A DNA stretch of 30,074 nucleotides from positions 1-30,074 of the forward strand of contig MU624706.1 of assembly GCA_025349905.2 (NCBI GenBank). The letters run 5' to 3'. Positions within the stretch are counted from its first letter, which is position 1; every line of letters starts with the position of its first letter. Of this stretch, positions 18,438 through 29,650 are shown piece by piece. A program made the translations under genes and the position numbers. The notes beneath the pieces are model-generated. The model did no database searches and was not told the DNA's origin. It saw only the letters and a list, made by a program, of their open reading frames with translations. The DNA is from Blastocladiella britannica (lineage: Eukaryota; Blastocladiomycota; Blastocladiomycetes; Blastocladiales; Blastocladiaceae).

Positions 18438-20355
18438 ATGGCAGCACCACGGAAAAACGAGAAGACCATGGCGGTCCTGACAGCGCTGGCCACGGCATCC
18501 CTATTGCTCGTGCTCTCGTCAGCACCCATTGCCAGCGCCGAAAAGGCCCCCGGTCCCCTCGGCGCCGCCGCTGTCATTTCGAGCAGCACCCTGTACCTTT
18601 TTGGCGGCTACGAGATTAACAGTACTTTATATTTCATATACTCATGCAAATCGGACATTTATACATGCAATGACAGACGGCGGCCTCTACTTTTCCACCC
18701 GCGGCGCCGCGTCCCTCGACCTCTCCAAGCAATTCTCCACCGACACCGTCTCGCTGAGCTACGACTACCCGTTCCTGGCGGTGGGCGAGGGCCTGGCGTA
18801 CCCGGTGCCGCTGGTCAACACGGCCACCAACAACGTGCACCTGATTGGCGGGTACACGGGCCGCGACCGGCTGCTGCGCTCGGCCGACTTGCCCGACGCC
18901 AAGGCCAACACGTCGCTGGTGTTTTCGCTGTCCACCAAATCGTGGCCGTCCAAGGCCAACCCGTACGTGACCGGGTCAGCCAATTACCCGAACGCTGGCG
19001 CCACGGTGGGGCACGCGGTGGATGCGAGCAACCCGGGCGCATTGGCACTTTACGGAGGGCACGATTTCACCCGTGGGTGGTACAGCGACCTGCTGGTGGC
19101 CGGCGTGGGTGGGAAAGACTCGGTGATGCTGGTCAATGCGTCGATGGCCGCGGGTACTGGTGGACCCAATTTTCGGGCCACGCCAACCGTGACGTCGGTG
19201 TCCAAGGACGTGGTGATCATTTCGGGCGGCGAAAACTCGGCGCCCGCGTCACTTCCCGACGTCTGGCAGTACACGGTGTCGTCCAAGCAGTGGAAGTCGC
19301 TGGGTAAGATGGCCATGGGCCGCATGACCCACACCGCCGCCATCTACGGCCCGAAGGGTGACTACCTGATTGTGATTGGTGGCTCGCCCGGGTCGATTGC
19401 GGGGATGCGCGCCACCTCAGGCGACTATGCGCTGATCGAGTACCTGTACTTGCCGACCAACACGTGGTACCGCGGGACCATTGACAACGCGGACGCCAGT
19501 CCCGTGCGCAACTTGACGGGCCACATGGCTCATGTCGCTGGGAACCAGATTGTGCTGGTGGGTGGGGTCCGGATGGACGGCGACGGTGTTGGGTTGCTGG
19601 ACACGCCGCCGCCAGCGGTCGCAGTTTTGCAAATCACGCCTGGCAGCTCGGGATCCAAGATGCTCTCGTTCAAGTGGACCGACGTGTTTACGCCCATTGC
19701 TGGCGCCGCTTCGTCGTCCACTTCCCAGGGTACTGGAAACGGCACGGATGGCACAAGTAGTGGTGGCGGCTCCAACATGGGCGTCATCATTGGCGGCGCC
19801 GCGGGCGGCCTGGCAGTCCTGGGCGTGATTGCAGGATTCTTGTACGTGCGCAACCGCCGCGGCACTCCATCATCAGCAGGAGCACATGCGCCCAAGTCGG
19901 AGATGGCGATTCCCATGGCAGCTTCCGTCGACAAGTACGAGCCTGCACAACCCATGAGCCCGGCCGGCACCATGTACAGCACTGATGGGGTCGGTGCAGG
20001 CACCCTTCCGAGCAAGACGGTCCAGCAGCAGCAGCACTTGCAGAACAACCTGCCACTCACTGGGACCGAGACGCTGCGCCTTGCTCCGGCCGCAACACCC
20101 ACACACCCATATGGGACTGGCTCCTCTGGCATGACGCTTCCTTCGTACCATACCAATGGCGGGTCCACCATGGGATCGGCTGCAGGCCACCACAGCAACG
20201 TTGGCGCTGGTGATGACTTTTCTTCGTCTCGACCCATCAGCGAGGGACTCTACCTTCCAACAAGCAGTCCGCACCCACCGGGTGGCCAGTTTGATAACGG
20301 CGGCGGCGGCGACATGTACCTTCCATCGCGGTCGTCGCCGGCCAAGCGCGGATGA
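18438..20355 (+). CDS. Kelch-repeat type I membrane protein (2 exons)
   Basis: Model 18438-18621 and 18677-20355 with a 55-bp intron, giving 620 residues. A signal peptide (MAVLTALATASLLLVLSS, beginning at the second Met) leads into an extracellular kelch beta-propeller. Blade marks are LYLFGGYEIN, VHLIGGYTGRDR, LALYGGHDFTRGW, VVIISGGENS, YLIVIGGSPGS and IVLVGGVRMDG, each with the Gly-Gly pair and following aromatic residues of kelch motifs. A Ser/Thr/Gly stalk follows, then one membrane span at about 430-453 (VIIGGAAGGLAVLGVIAGFLYV) with a basic stop-transfer (RNRRG). The cytosolic tail of about 165 residues is disordered, rich in Pro, Ser and Gln. Fungal proteins of this layout are thought to be surface attachment or sensing proteins; the ligand is unknown. 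It converges with the class C GPCR gene, with 102 bp between stops. Confidence 0.85.
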
Positions 20356-20457
20356 TCCCCTTCCTCTTCTTCTTCATTGCACATTGCAGTCCAACCCCTC
20401 CACCTTATACATTTGATACTAATACACGCTGCCTTTCCTCTCTCTTGGAGGGGGGAC

Positions 20458-22318
20458 TTATTTCTGTAATGGCTTGGTGACAGTGCCCGACAACTTTCGC
20501 ACCAGCATCGCCGACCCCGTGCTCAGCCACTCAGTCCCACTCCGTCGCCCAATGCCCTCACCACCACCGCCTCCTGAAGAAGAAGGCGACGCGCTCCCAC
20601 TGGTGTTGGCGCTAATTCTCGCGGCGCGACCGCTCTTGCGCGTAGTGCGTGGAAGCTGTGACAGCGCCGCGACCCACTCGTCGACCACGGCCTCGGCGGC
20701 CGTTTGGATCAAGTACTCCCGGTTCAACGTGCTCAGGACCATGACCCGGGGAGTCGTCGAGGATCGCATCACTACCAGCGCTTTGAGTGCGATCGCAATA
20801 GACGATGGGGCACTGGCGGAGTGATTGTCGGCGTCGTCGTACAGGATCACAAGGTGGCCGCCACGCCAGTTCAGGTACAGCGACGCGGGGCGCCAGTCGG
20901 TGGTGCGGTAAAGGGAGGTCGGGCTGGCGAGGCATCGCGTGTGCATGTCCTTGGCCTTTATAGTCAAGTGTGAATGTCAGTACCTCCAACTCACCAAAAG
21001 AACTGAAGAAAAAAAAGACGGACATGTTTTCGGTCGGATGTCGAATGCAAGAAACTCTTCATGAGCGTGTTTTCGGCCAAGTTCATATTGACGGTCGCGA
21101 GCAGATCCGATGGCGGGTCGTCCAGGAGTTTGGTGCGGTGGGCAACGATGGCCACGCGCGCGACCAGGATCACAAACACCATCAACGCCGTGACCTGTGA
21201 GATCAGTCAGTATATACTCACCCCCCATCCAAAAACATATTGACAAAAGGGGGGGAGGGAAAGGGTGTACCCAAATCGATAACAACCGAGCTGCTTCCCC
21301 GACCTTGGCTTGAGATCCAAAGTCAACCGCGGCAAACGGAATGATGATGATGGATCCGAGCAGGAGCGTCAGCGACGAGAAAAACAGCGACCCGGACTCG
21401 CGGTACGTCGACAGCACGTTGCGGGTCTGGTTTGTTTATTTCATTGAGATCGTGCAGCAGGGGGCTCCATGGATGAAAAAAAAAAAAAAAGAATAACACA
21501 CTCGGTACGCGAGAACCACCAGTACAACCAAGTTGACAAACAAGTAGAGACAGCTCACGCTCAAGAAGATCACATCGATCAGAGTATTGTTCGCACATAC
21601 GATCTGCACCGTAGTCATGGACGCCATGGATGTGGGCATGCGGGTCGAAAAATAACTCCACCCGGCAACAATGCAACCCTGGACGCCCACGAAAACGCCC
21701 ACAATGACCATCAGTTGCCGCGTTGTAATGGCCTTGACGAGCGCTTGGGTCTCGGAGAAAATGCATCGGAGCTATTGTGTTTTTGAAATGCGTGAGTACA
21801 ATAAAAGAAATCGTATGCAACGAAAAAAGTACCCGATGCGCCTTTGCAGTGCTGCTGCTGACGACAAGTTGCGCTCCCAACAAAAACAAGGACATGCTTC
21901 CCGTACATGATTCCCGAGTTGGAATCCCTACGCTATTCAAGTTACTTGCCAGAACAAAAGTACAGCCGACGGAAATGATCAGCAGAAACGGGAGGCTCAT
22001 GGCCTTGACTGCGTGCTCGTGGCGGTTGCGGATGAGGTAGCCACTAATCGCCACGATCCCAGCCAAGAAGGCAACATGCATCACGCCAAATACCACGCCA
22101 AAGAGTCCTTGCCACTGCAAATTGAGATTGACGGGAGGCTCGCGGTCGATGGGGACCTTTGAGGTCCCGGACGCAAAGATGAAGGGCGCGATGGGTGTGA
22201 AGCGCTGACCAGTGTCGCTTGCTCGGAATACGTCCTGCTTCCTCCCATTGTACCAGTTTGCGATGGTGAATCGTCTGTCGTAATATTTCACATTTGTGAG
22301 TTGATGTGCCTTGCAAGT

Positions 22319-22351
<33 letters not shown>

Positions 22352-23736
22352 AGAAATCGCACGAGTAGCGATTGCCAAGACTGTCGAGCTGGACGAGCCC
22401 TGTCGATCCATTGAATATTGGAAGGAAATTGTCCAATGTCGCTGGATAGTTGCGAGAGATCACATTAGCAGCGCCGAATGTGCTTGCCAGCTGTTCCGTA
22501 TAAGTCTCAAATGGACCTTTAAAAGAAAAGGGTAATGTATACCTTCAAGACCCCATGCGCAATCAAATATGCGCAGTCGAGGAAAAATAAACTGTTTGCG
22601 AGGGGAGTACCCGAGTATCCCGCCGCCGCCCAGGTAGCAGCTGCCTGCAAGTACTGCGGCGTGTCTGACTGCTCTTGTGCAGCCACAACACCCATACCAT
22701 TCATATTGAGCAGGTCTTGTGGAGCAAGGGACGATGGCAACACCGAGTTCCATCCATCAAAGCCAAGCCAGACCCATTGCGGATCGAGCATCCCCATATC
22801 GCGCGCTTGCTGCAGCAAATAGATCCCATTGTACCCGACGGGTGTCAGGGCCATGACGACGATCCGCGACCCGCAGCGGGCGACGGACTGCAGCGATCGC
22901 GTGAAATTGATTTGCCCCGGGACAACCAAATGCGAGGTGGCCACCACAATGCCAAGAGACTGCGCTTTTTGCGAAAAGATTTGCGTCACTGTAGGATATC
23001 GATTTTTTTTTTTGTCAGTCTATTTGGGACATGGAGAGAAGGGCAAAAGTACACAACACCTCCCAGGCCATAGTCGTCACTGGATGAAAAAAGAGCAGCC
23101 GAGGTCCATCCCATGCTCTGGATAAAGTAGGCCATGACAGCACCCTGTTGTGGATCGTCAGGACAGGTCCGTGCAAAATACGGGTACACTGACTAAATTT
23201 TTGTCATGTTGATGTAAAATGAATTCATTTTATGAAAAAGGATAACGTACCTTGTCAGACAGAGTTCGCGATGTGGACGAGCCAGAACAGGTCCACATGT
23301 GCGCCGAGGAGCCAGCAAGTGCGGCAGCCTGAGTGAACCCAGAGGACGCATCGCCAACAATCCCCACCACGGTTGGATCGGCCATGGCTTGCCTTGCAGC
23401 CAGCGTTGCGCTCAACTGGGATCGGTTGGTCGGAATCGAGACAAACTCGAACGTATGCTCTCCAGTCGGATCAAGGGTCAAGAAATGCGGCTGCGCGGTC
23501 AGCATAAACTGATGGATGACTTCCATTTGCGGGTAATAGACTGGTCGCTGGTATGGCACATTGATTGCGATCTGTACAATATTTTCGATTTCAGTTGGCG
23601 GTGGAACATCCGGCCAATGAAACAAAGGTGACCGCACCTTGAAGTTGATTGCCCATGCCAGTGGCGGTGCCAGCAACACCACGCACATCCAGCAGAGGCC
23701 GAGGCGCATCACGATCCGCTGTTGATGGGTATCCAT
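20458..23736 (-). CDS. Class C (GABA-B/glutamate-like) GPCR with C-terminal PH-like domain (9 exons)
   Basis: Model 23736-23251, 23192-23060, 22988-22543, 22490-22363, 22274-21833, 21771-21502, 21426-21271, 21194-21024 and 20955-20458, giving 909 residues; phase closes at all eight junctions (52-88 bp introns). A signal peptide is followed by a periplasmic-binding-protein-like ligand domain (about 30-390: VVGIVGDASSGFTQAAA, WTSAALFSSSDDYGLG, VWLGFDGWNS). Then come seven membrane spans (about 455-705), with the class C mark IPTRESC before span 3 and KAHRLRCIF after it. Residues 745-855 look like a PH domain: a short hydrophobic strand set and the terminal helix EYLIQTAAEAVVDEWVAAL. It probably senses amino-acid-like ligands at the plasma membrane through G proteins. 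The start could be 11 codons upstream (23769). Introns 3 and 4 allow other acceptors. It starts 152 bp from PRP4, divergently. Confidence 0.8.
22320..22349. repeat. Poly-A run of 30 bases inside GPCR intron 4 (poly-T on the coding strand)
   Basis: The run lies within the 88-bp intron 22275-22362 of the minus-strand GPCR. On the transcribed strand it forms an extreme polypyrimidine (T) tract after the GTGCGA donor. It is the longest homopolymer in the window. Confidence 0.9.
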
Positions 23737-23888
23737 TGAATCTTTGATGCTCCATGAAGAAGCCGGCATGCATAGCTCTTGCGATGTTGAATAATATTAC
23801 TACAGGATCCCTGCCATTATACTGTATATTAGGTATGATCACTTTTGAAGAGTCGCTCTTTCAATTCAAATCCAACAATATACCGAAT
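23737..23888. promoter_or_regulatory. Divergent promoter interval between the class C GPCR and PRP4 genes
   Basis: 152 bp separate the two chosen start codons. The interval is AT-rich (GAATAATATTAC, CAAATCCAACAATATACC). No specific factor site is recognisable. If the GPCR starts at the upstream ATG (23769) the interval is 119 bp. Confidence 0.5.
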
Positions 23889-26341
23889 ATGCCATCGAAA
23901 ACACTCGAGGTCCTGGACGCGGATATTTCTGCCCGTAATAACATTATTGATGCCGAGGAAGGCGAGATTGCCGAGGAGGGTGAAATCAGTCCCGTCGATG
24001 CCGTGGTTGCCGCTGTCCCGCCACGTCACTCGCGTCCGAGCCCTCGGGGTGCGACATCGAGCGGCGGCGATGACTCCTACCGCCCGTCTTCGTCCTCGAA
24101 CACCTGGTCACGAGCTGCCGACCGTCGCCGGAGTCGCAGTCGCAGTCGCAGTCGCAGCCCGAGTCGGAAGCGGAGTCCGAATCGGAGCCGGAGTCGGTCG
24201 CGCGACAACCGCAGCAGCCGCCGCCGCCGGTCGAGGAGTCGGTCTCTTCCCCCTCGTGACCGGTCCTCGTCTCGCCGGCGCGAATACCGGCCCGACGATC
24301 GTTCTCGTCCATATGAGCGGACCACCGCTGATCGTCGGCGCAGCCGCAGTGGCTCTCCCGCGCCTCTTATTCCTCGCAAGTACGCGCGCACAGACGACGG
24401 CCGGGCTCCTCGGTACTTGTATTTATATTTTCTCTGCCCATGCCACTTAACTAACACAAGTAATGTAATGCAACAGGACCTCGATCGCCACCGCACCACC
24501 GCCGGCTGTTGCCGTAGAGCCCATGTTTGAAGAGCTCCCCGATGACATTGACTTTGAAGATCCCGAAGAGCGCGAGCAGCGCCTGATGGAGGAGCGCCGG
24601 CGGAAACGCGCCGCATTGATGGAGCAACTGGCGGCGGTCTCTACTCCTCCTTCAGCTGCCGTCGCCGCTCCTGTTGCAATCGCAACATCTGTCGGTACCA
24701 CGATCGCTGCCAACCGTGACAACGACAGTGATGATGACGATGACGACACCAGTTCCACATTTACCGGCGCACTCCACCCCGATCTCCCACCGTCGGCGAC
24801 GGCATCCCGTGCCGGCGCCGCCGCCAAGTTCCGCTCGCAGGAGGAAATGGATATGCTTCGCGCCATGGACCACGGCGAACTTGCCCGAACGCCCATGGAC
24901 GAGGCTGCGGTCGTCGCGGCACCCACTGCGAAATTGAAGCCTTTGCCGCCTACTGCTGCCGCCCCTCCAGAACAGGAACTGAAAGCTGACGATGACGATG
25001 ACGACGACGACATGTTTTCCGGCCCAGTCAAGCGTATCGTCCCCGCCAAGCCGCTGGCGTCAGGCGCCATTGCTGCTGCCAATGCGACCATGCAGCATGC
25101 CGACAATTTCGACGACGGTGAGGGCTACTACCGGATCATCACGGGCGAGACGGTGGGCGAGGGAAACAAGTACCGCATCAGCTCCACGCTTGGCAAGGGC
25201 GTGTTTAGCGTGGTGGCCAAGGCCGTGGAAGTGTCGACCGAGCGCGAGGTGGCCATCAAGCTGGTTCGGCGCAACGAGACCATGTACGCTTACTCATTTT
25301 CACCATTATAAAATGGTGTATACTCATACCAACAGTTTAACAGGTACAAGGCGGGGCTCAAGGAGGTTGCCATTCTGCGCAAGCTGCAGGACCGCGACCC
25401 GCGCGATCGCAAGCACGTCATTCGACTCCTCGGGTCCTTTGAGCATCGCGGCCACCTGTGCATGGTCTTCGAGTCCATGAGGTATGTATCGTTTTGTTCA
25501 TCAGTAAATGATACCTCATCAATCAGAAAAATGAAACAGTATGAACCTGCGGGACGTCCTGAAAAAGTACGGCAACAACGTGGGACTGAACTTGAAAGCA
25601 GTCCGTTTGTACGCGCATCAATTGTTTTTGGCCCTGGCTCATTTGCGCAAATCCAACATTGTTCACGCCGATTTGAAGCCCGATAACATTCTCATCTCGG
25701 AGGATCGGGCGACCATTAAACTGGCCGATCTGGGGTCGGCGTCGGATGCCAGCGAGAACGACATTACGCCGTACTTGGTGTCGCGGTTTTACCGAGCGCC
25801 TGAAATCAGTGCGTTTCATTCCTTTTACATTTTTCGCGACAATGTATTAACATCCAAAATACATGCAGTCCTAGGCATTTCGTACGACTTTTCGATCGAT
25901 GTGTGGTCGGCCGCATGCACGCTGTACGAGCTGGCCACCGGCACGATCCTGTTCCCCGGCCGTACCAACAACCACATGCTCCGAATGCACATGGAGCTCA
26001 AAGGCCCGCTGGCGCACAAGATGATCAAGCGCGGGCTGTTTGGCGCCAAGTACTTTGACGAGCGGTGGCAGTTTGCGGCCACCGAAATTGACCGCATCAC
26101 GGGTAAGGAGGTTGTCAAGCACGTGCAGTTTGCGGCCGCGGGTGCGGGGACAATGCGGGGGAGGCTGGGTCGGGCCGAGAACCGCGACGAGGCGCGCGCG
26201 CAGACGGCATTGGCGGAGTTGCTGGAAAAGTGTTTGGCTCTGAACCCGGACAAGCGGTTGACGCCGACCGATGCGCTCAAGTCGGCGTTTATTGCGGGGG
26301 AGGGTGGTGGTGGTGGTGTTGGGTCGGAGCAGTCAAAATAG
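23889..26341 (+). CDS. PRP4: Spliceosomal Ser/Thr kinase PRP4 (PRPF4B-like, 5 exons)
   Basis: Model 23889-24412, 24477-25283, 25344-25481, 25540-25808 and 25869-26341, giving 736 residues; introns of 64, 60, 58 and 60 bp, all in phase. The N-terminus has the EEGEIAEEGEI acidic motif and a long Arg/Ser-dipeptide region, as in splicing factors. A helical middle (FEELPDDIDFEDPEEREQ) and acidic runs follow. The DYRK-type kinase domain (about 400-725) carries LGKGVFSVV, VAIKLVRR, HADLKPDNIL (HAD in place of HRD, as usual for PRP4), SRFYRAPEIILG and DVWSAACTLYEL. Human and yeast relatives phosphorylate PRP6 and PRP31 during assembly of the pre-catalytic spliceosome in the nucleus. Oddity: the DFG motif reads DLG (LADLGSAS). 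An active spliceosomal kinase fits a genome in which most genes here carry several tiny introns. Confidence 0.93.
24130..24215 (+). repeat. Arg-Ser dipeptide-coding repeat in PRP4
   Basis: Repeated AGTCGC/CGGAGT hexamers encode RSRSRSRSRSPSRKRSPNRS-like sequence. This is the RS domain that places PRP4 among splicing proteins. Confidence 0.85.
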
Positions 26342-26415
26342 TGGATAGAGTTCTCTCTTTCCGATTGACACCGCATGTGCTGCGAACTTGATCGAAATCG
26401 GGCACACTTCTGTAA

Positions 26416-29400
26416 ATGAGCCCACTTCTGGCCCACGATGATCTCGAGAATGGCAACGACACACAGGACGACGATGGCGGCACCGCAGCACTTGTCGACA
26501 CCGACGCGCCCAATGCACCGCCGGCACGAAGACGAGCGCGAGGAGCACGAAGGGCATCAGAAGCAGCGACCACCTCCGCCACCGCCACACGCATACAGTC
26601 CCCCCTCTCCGCTGCCGCCGTACCAAATTCTCTCAGTGGCGAGATGCGCAAATGGACCGCGGCCGCACCGTGGATTGCCGCCGTGGCCATGTTGGTCATT
26701 GCCTCGGTCGCAGCACTGGTGGCCAACCAGGTCCTGCAGCAGCAGCAGCTCGACAACCTACACACCACCGTCTCGCTGCGCTGCGACCAGCACATGGCCC
26801 AGCTGCACGACACCGTCTCGTGGCTTGTGGATACCCAGATCAGCTATATCCGCGCTTACTTGGAAACGGCGCCAGCTCTGGACCATGGTTAGTTTTCTTA
26901 TTTTCTTATAATACTATTGGTGCTATTGATACTGACGTATGGTCCGTGCCCCCCTGGCATTTAACGACAAATGGGAGTAGGCTCGTTGTCGACCTTTGCC
27001 AACTCGCTGTCCACTTTTCCCTTTGCCCGACATAGCGTGTTGCAGCGGGTCACTGCAGCAGAGCGAAAAGACTGGGAGGCAGCCATTAATGGCACCATTG
27101 TCCGGGCCCGCGGGTCACTCTTTACCGATGCCCCGGCGCCCAATTTTTTCATTGAAGCCGAGTCGTGGCCGCCAGCAGCAGTGGACCTGCTCTTGGAAGA
27201 AGCGCTTGCCCCACCTCGCCTGGTCTCCGAGCCGTTGGTCAGCAGCAGCAACACCTCGGTCGTGTACTGGCCCATCGTCAGCTCCGTTCCGGCATCGCCA
27301 TCCATTGCATACCTCAATGCCAATCTCGGGGTCCGACAACCGGCCGTTGCCGCCGTGACTCGCGACGACGCTGAAATTGCGGCCACGGAGCCGTTTGTGC
27401 TCTCCTCGTCGGTGGTTCCTCCGCCCAACAACACGGCGCTCCGTACCTTGATTCCCGGATGGTCCGTATTCTCTCGCCCTTTGCAACGGAAGAACGGCGA
27501 CCAGTACATTGTGACCATGCAGCTGGATGTACGCGACAATTCATATCATTTCAAAAGTGCGAAAAAAAGTGACAACCAACAACAAGTGCAGATTCAAGCA
27601 TACGCGGCACTCAAACTGCAACCCGCGGCAATCGGCTCCAATTCGCAATGGACGCTCTCGATCGGATCCGTCATGGTCAGCCGCACCCATCACTCGACGA
27701 AACCCGTGAACACCGCGTTTGGAGTCGATGTGACTTACAATAACTCGTTCACGGTGGCCGGCAAGGAAGTCATGCTTCATTGCGCGCCGCTTCCGGCCTT
27801 GATCAGCGGATTTATCACCGGCGCTCCGATCGTCATTCCCGCATTGACCATTGTCGCTGGGATTTTCTTGAGTGTTGGATCGTTTTACATTGCCCGGCGC
27901 ATGGTAGAGCTCTGGCGGGTATATATCGTCATTTTCCTCGATTTATGTAAAAGCATTTAACACACAAAAAAAAACAAAAAAAAACAATCACCAGGTCGAA
28001 ACGCTCCTCGACTCTTGGAAAACGTCGGCCGAGGCCATTCTGCAGGCCATGCCCAACGCCATGCTGCTGATTGACACTCTCGGCCGCGTCCTCGGCGTGA
28101 ACGAACCGCTGCTCTTTCTCACGGGTTTTTCGTCGGTCGAAGATATCGGGACGCTAGACGGCCTGATGGCGCTCCCCGCGACCGACTGTCGTCCGACTCA
28201 TTCTCGTGCCGGCTCTCCTCTTCTCGGCGACGGCATCGGCGGCAGAGAGGAGCACCACCACCACCACCACCATCAGCGAACACGGTTGTCACATGCGTTT
28301 ACAAGGGACGTGTCGTCCAGTAGAAACTCCATCGAGACCGTGACAGACTTCGAGCCCGCGTCTGCAGCACCCGACCCACAGTCGACCATGGGCGGCGCGC
28401 TCAGCAGCTGGATGATCGACATGTCGGCCGACATCGTGACCGCGATTCTGTCCGCGAGCCGGCTCGACGTACGCGCTCTCAGCAAGGATGGGCAGTCCAA
28501 GCCCATAGACATGGAGGCCGGTGTGGCCCCAACCCCCGACCACCTGTCGTTCAAGCACGTGGTGGTACTGACGGACATGTCGGACCTGCGCGAACGCGAC
28601 CGGGCGCTGGGCGGGCAGGTCCGCGAGTCGGCGCAGCTGCACCGCACACAGCGCGCGCTGCTGCTGTACCTGGCGCACGAGCTGCGCAACCCGCTGTACG
28701 TGATTCAGGGGATCTTCGAGGTCATTCAGCCCGAGCTCGAGCCGGCACTGGCCGTAGCGCTGGCCCGTGCGATCGAGTTTACGGGCAGCGTTCTCGCGTA
28801 CTCGGTCGAGTGCCTCGAGCTGGAAATGAACGCCGCCACCGCCGCTGCCAATGCCGCCACATGTGTCGCGTTCGCCGCCGATGCCGCCGTCTCCGGGGGA
28901 ACAATAGTAGCTGCCGCTGCTGGAGCAACAATAGCGAAAGCAGCAACCACCACGTCCCTCTCGGGCCCCGGATGGGTGCACATCAACCCGCTCACGCCGT
29001 GCCCCCAGGGCAACAAGCCAGTGGATCCTCCGGTCCCCGTGGCATGCGCGTCAGCAGCGGCATCCGCGAATCCGTCAACGTCACAGCGGCCTGCGTCTCC
29101 CACGTGCGACAACCCGGCCTGTATCGTGTTTTCGGCCGAGGTGTACGCGCTGGTGCAGGAAGTCAAGTCGCTGGCCCGGCCCCGCGACTCGCGGCGGCCG
29201 ATCGCAAAGCTCTCGCACTGGCGCATCGCCGTGGATCCGTCTGATCCGGGGTCGGTGGCGGCGGCGCGCGAAACGGGCATGCTCATTGGCATGTACTTCT
29301 TCAACGACTGGGTGCCTGACACGGCAATAGCGGCGGCGGCGCGGCCGTTTGATTGGCTGACGAAGTTGGCAAACTGTCAGGAAGAAACGAAACCGCCGCC

Positions 29401-29650
29401 AGATCATGCGGCGTTGGCCAGGAACGCGGATGGCGAACCCGCCGTCGGCACTGGGGAGGGAGGGGAGGAAGACCAGTACTCTCTGCCACTGGCGGTGCTC
29501 CAGCTCGGGGCACTGGTGCGAAGGACGCGGCAGGTCGGCGGGACGCTGACGTTCCAGGTGGACCAGCTGCGGTCGCTGCAGGTGTCGGTGCCGCTTGTGA
29601 TCTGCCAGCCGTCGCCAAGGTTCCACGGGTACATTATGCAGGCCAGATAA
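26416..29650 (+). CDS. Membrane sensor: CHASE-like ectodomain, PAS, HisKA, divergent ATPase region (4 exons)
   Basis: Model 26416-26887, 26981-27528, 27592-27918 and 27995-29650, giving 1000 residues. A cytosolic disordered N-terminus precedes span 1 (about 82-103, WIAAVAMLVIASVAALVA). An ectodomain of about 310 residues follows, then span 2 (about 417-440). A sensor loop between two spans, starting with a long helix (SYIRAYLETAP), fits a CHASE domain, but that is inference. A PAS-like start (ILQAMPNAMLLIDTLGRVLG) carries an inserted loop with seven His. HisKA has the H-box LAHELRNPLYVIQG with phospho-acceptor candidate His677. Downstream, only a weak N-box (YFFNDW) and a final strand pair (VGGTLTFQVD) suggest an ATPase fold. 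I cannot find a DxGxG box, and no receiver domain is present. It is thus a histidine kinase that is probably weak or inactive. Intron 27529-27591 (63 bp) has no stop, so the unspliced frame is open. It starts 74 bp after PRP4. Confidence 0.7.
28252..28275 (+). repeat. CAC triplet run encoding seven histidines
   Basis: Eight CAC/CAT triplets in the PAS-region insert of the sensor gene encode a His tract after GREE. Such runs usually mark flexible, fast-changing loops; metal binding is possible but unproven. Confidence 0.85.

Noticed and set aside
22491..22542. 26-bp version of GPCR intron 3 ending at TTAAAG
   Set aside because: It would shift the frame into a stop within 20 codons; the acceptor at GAACAG gives 52 bp and restores the receptor frame.
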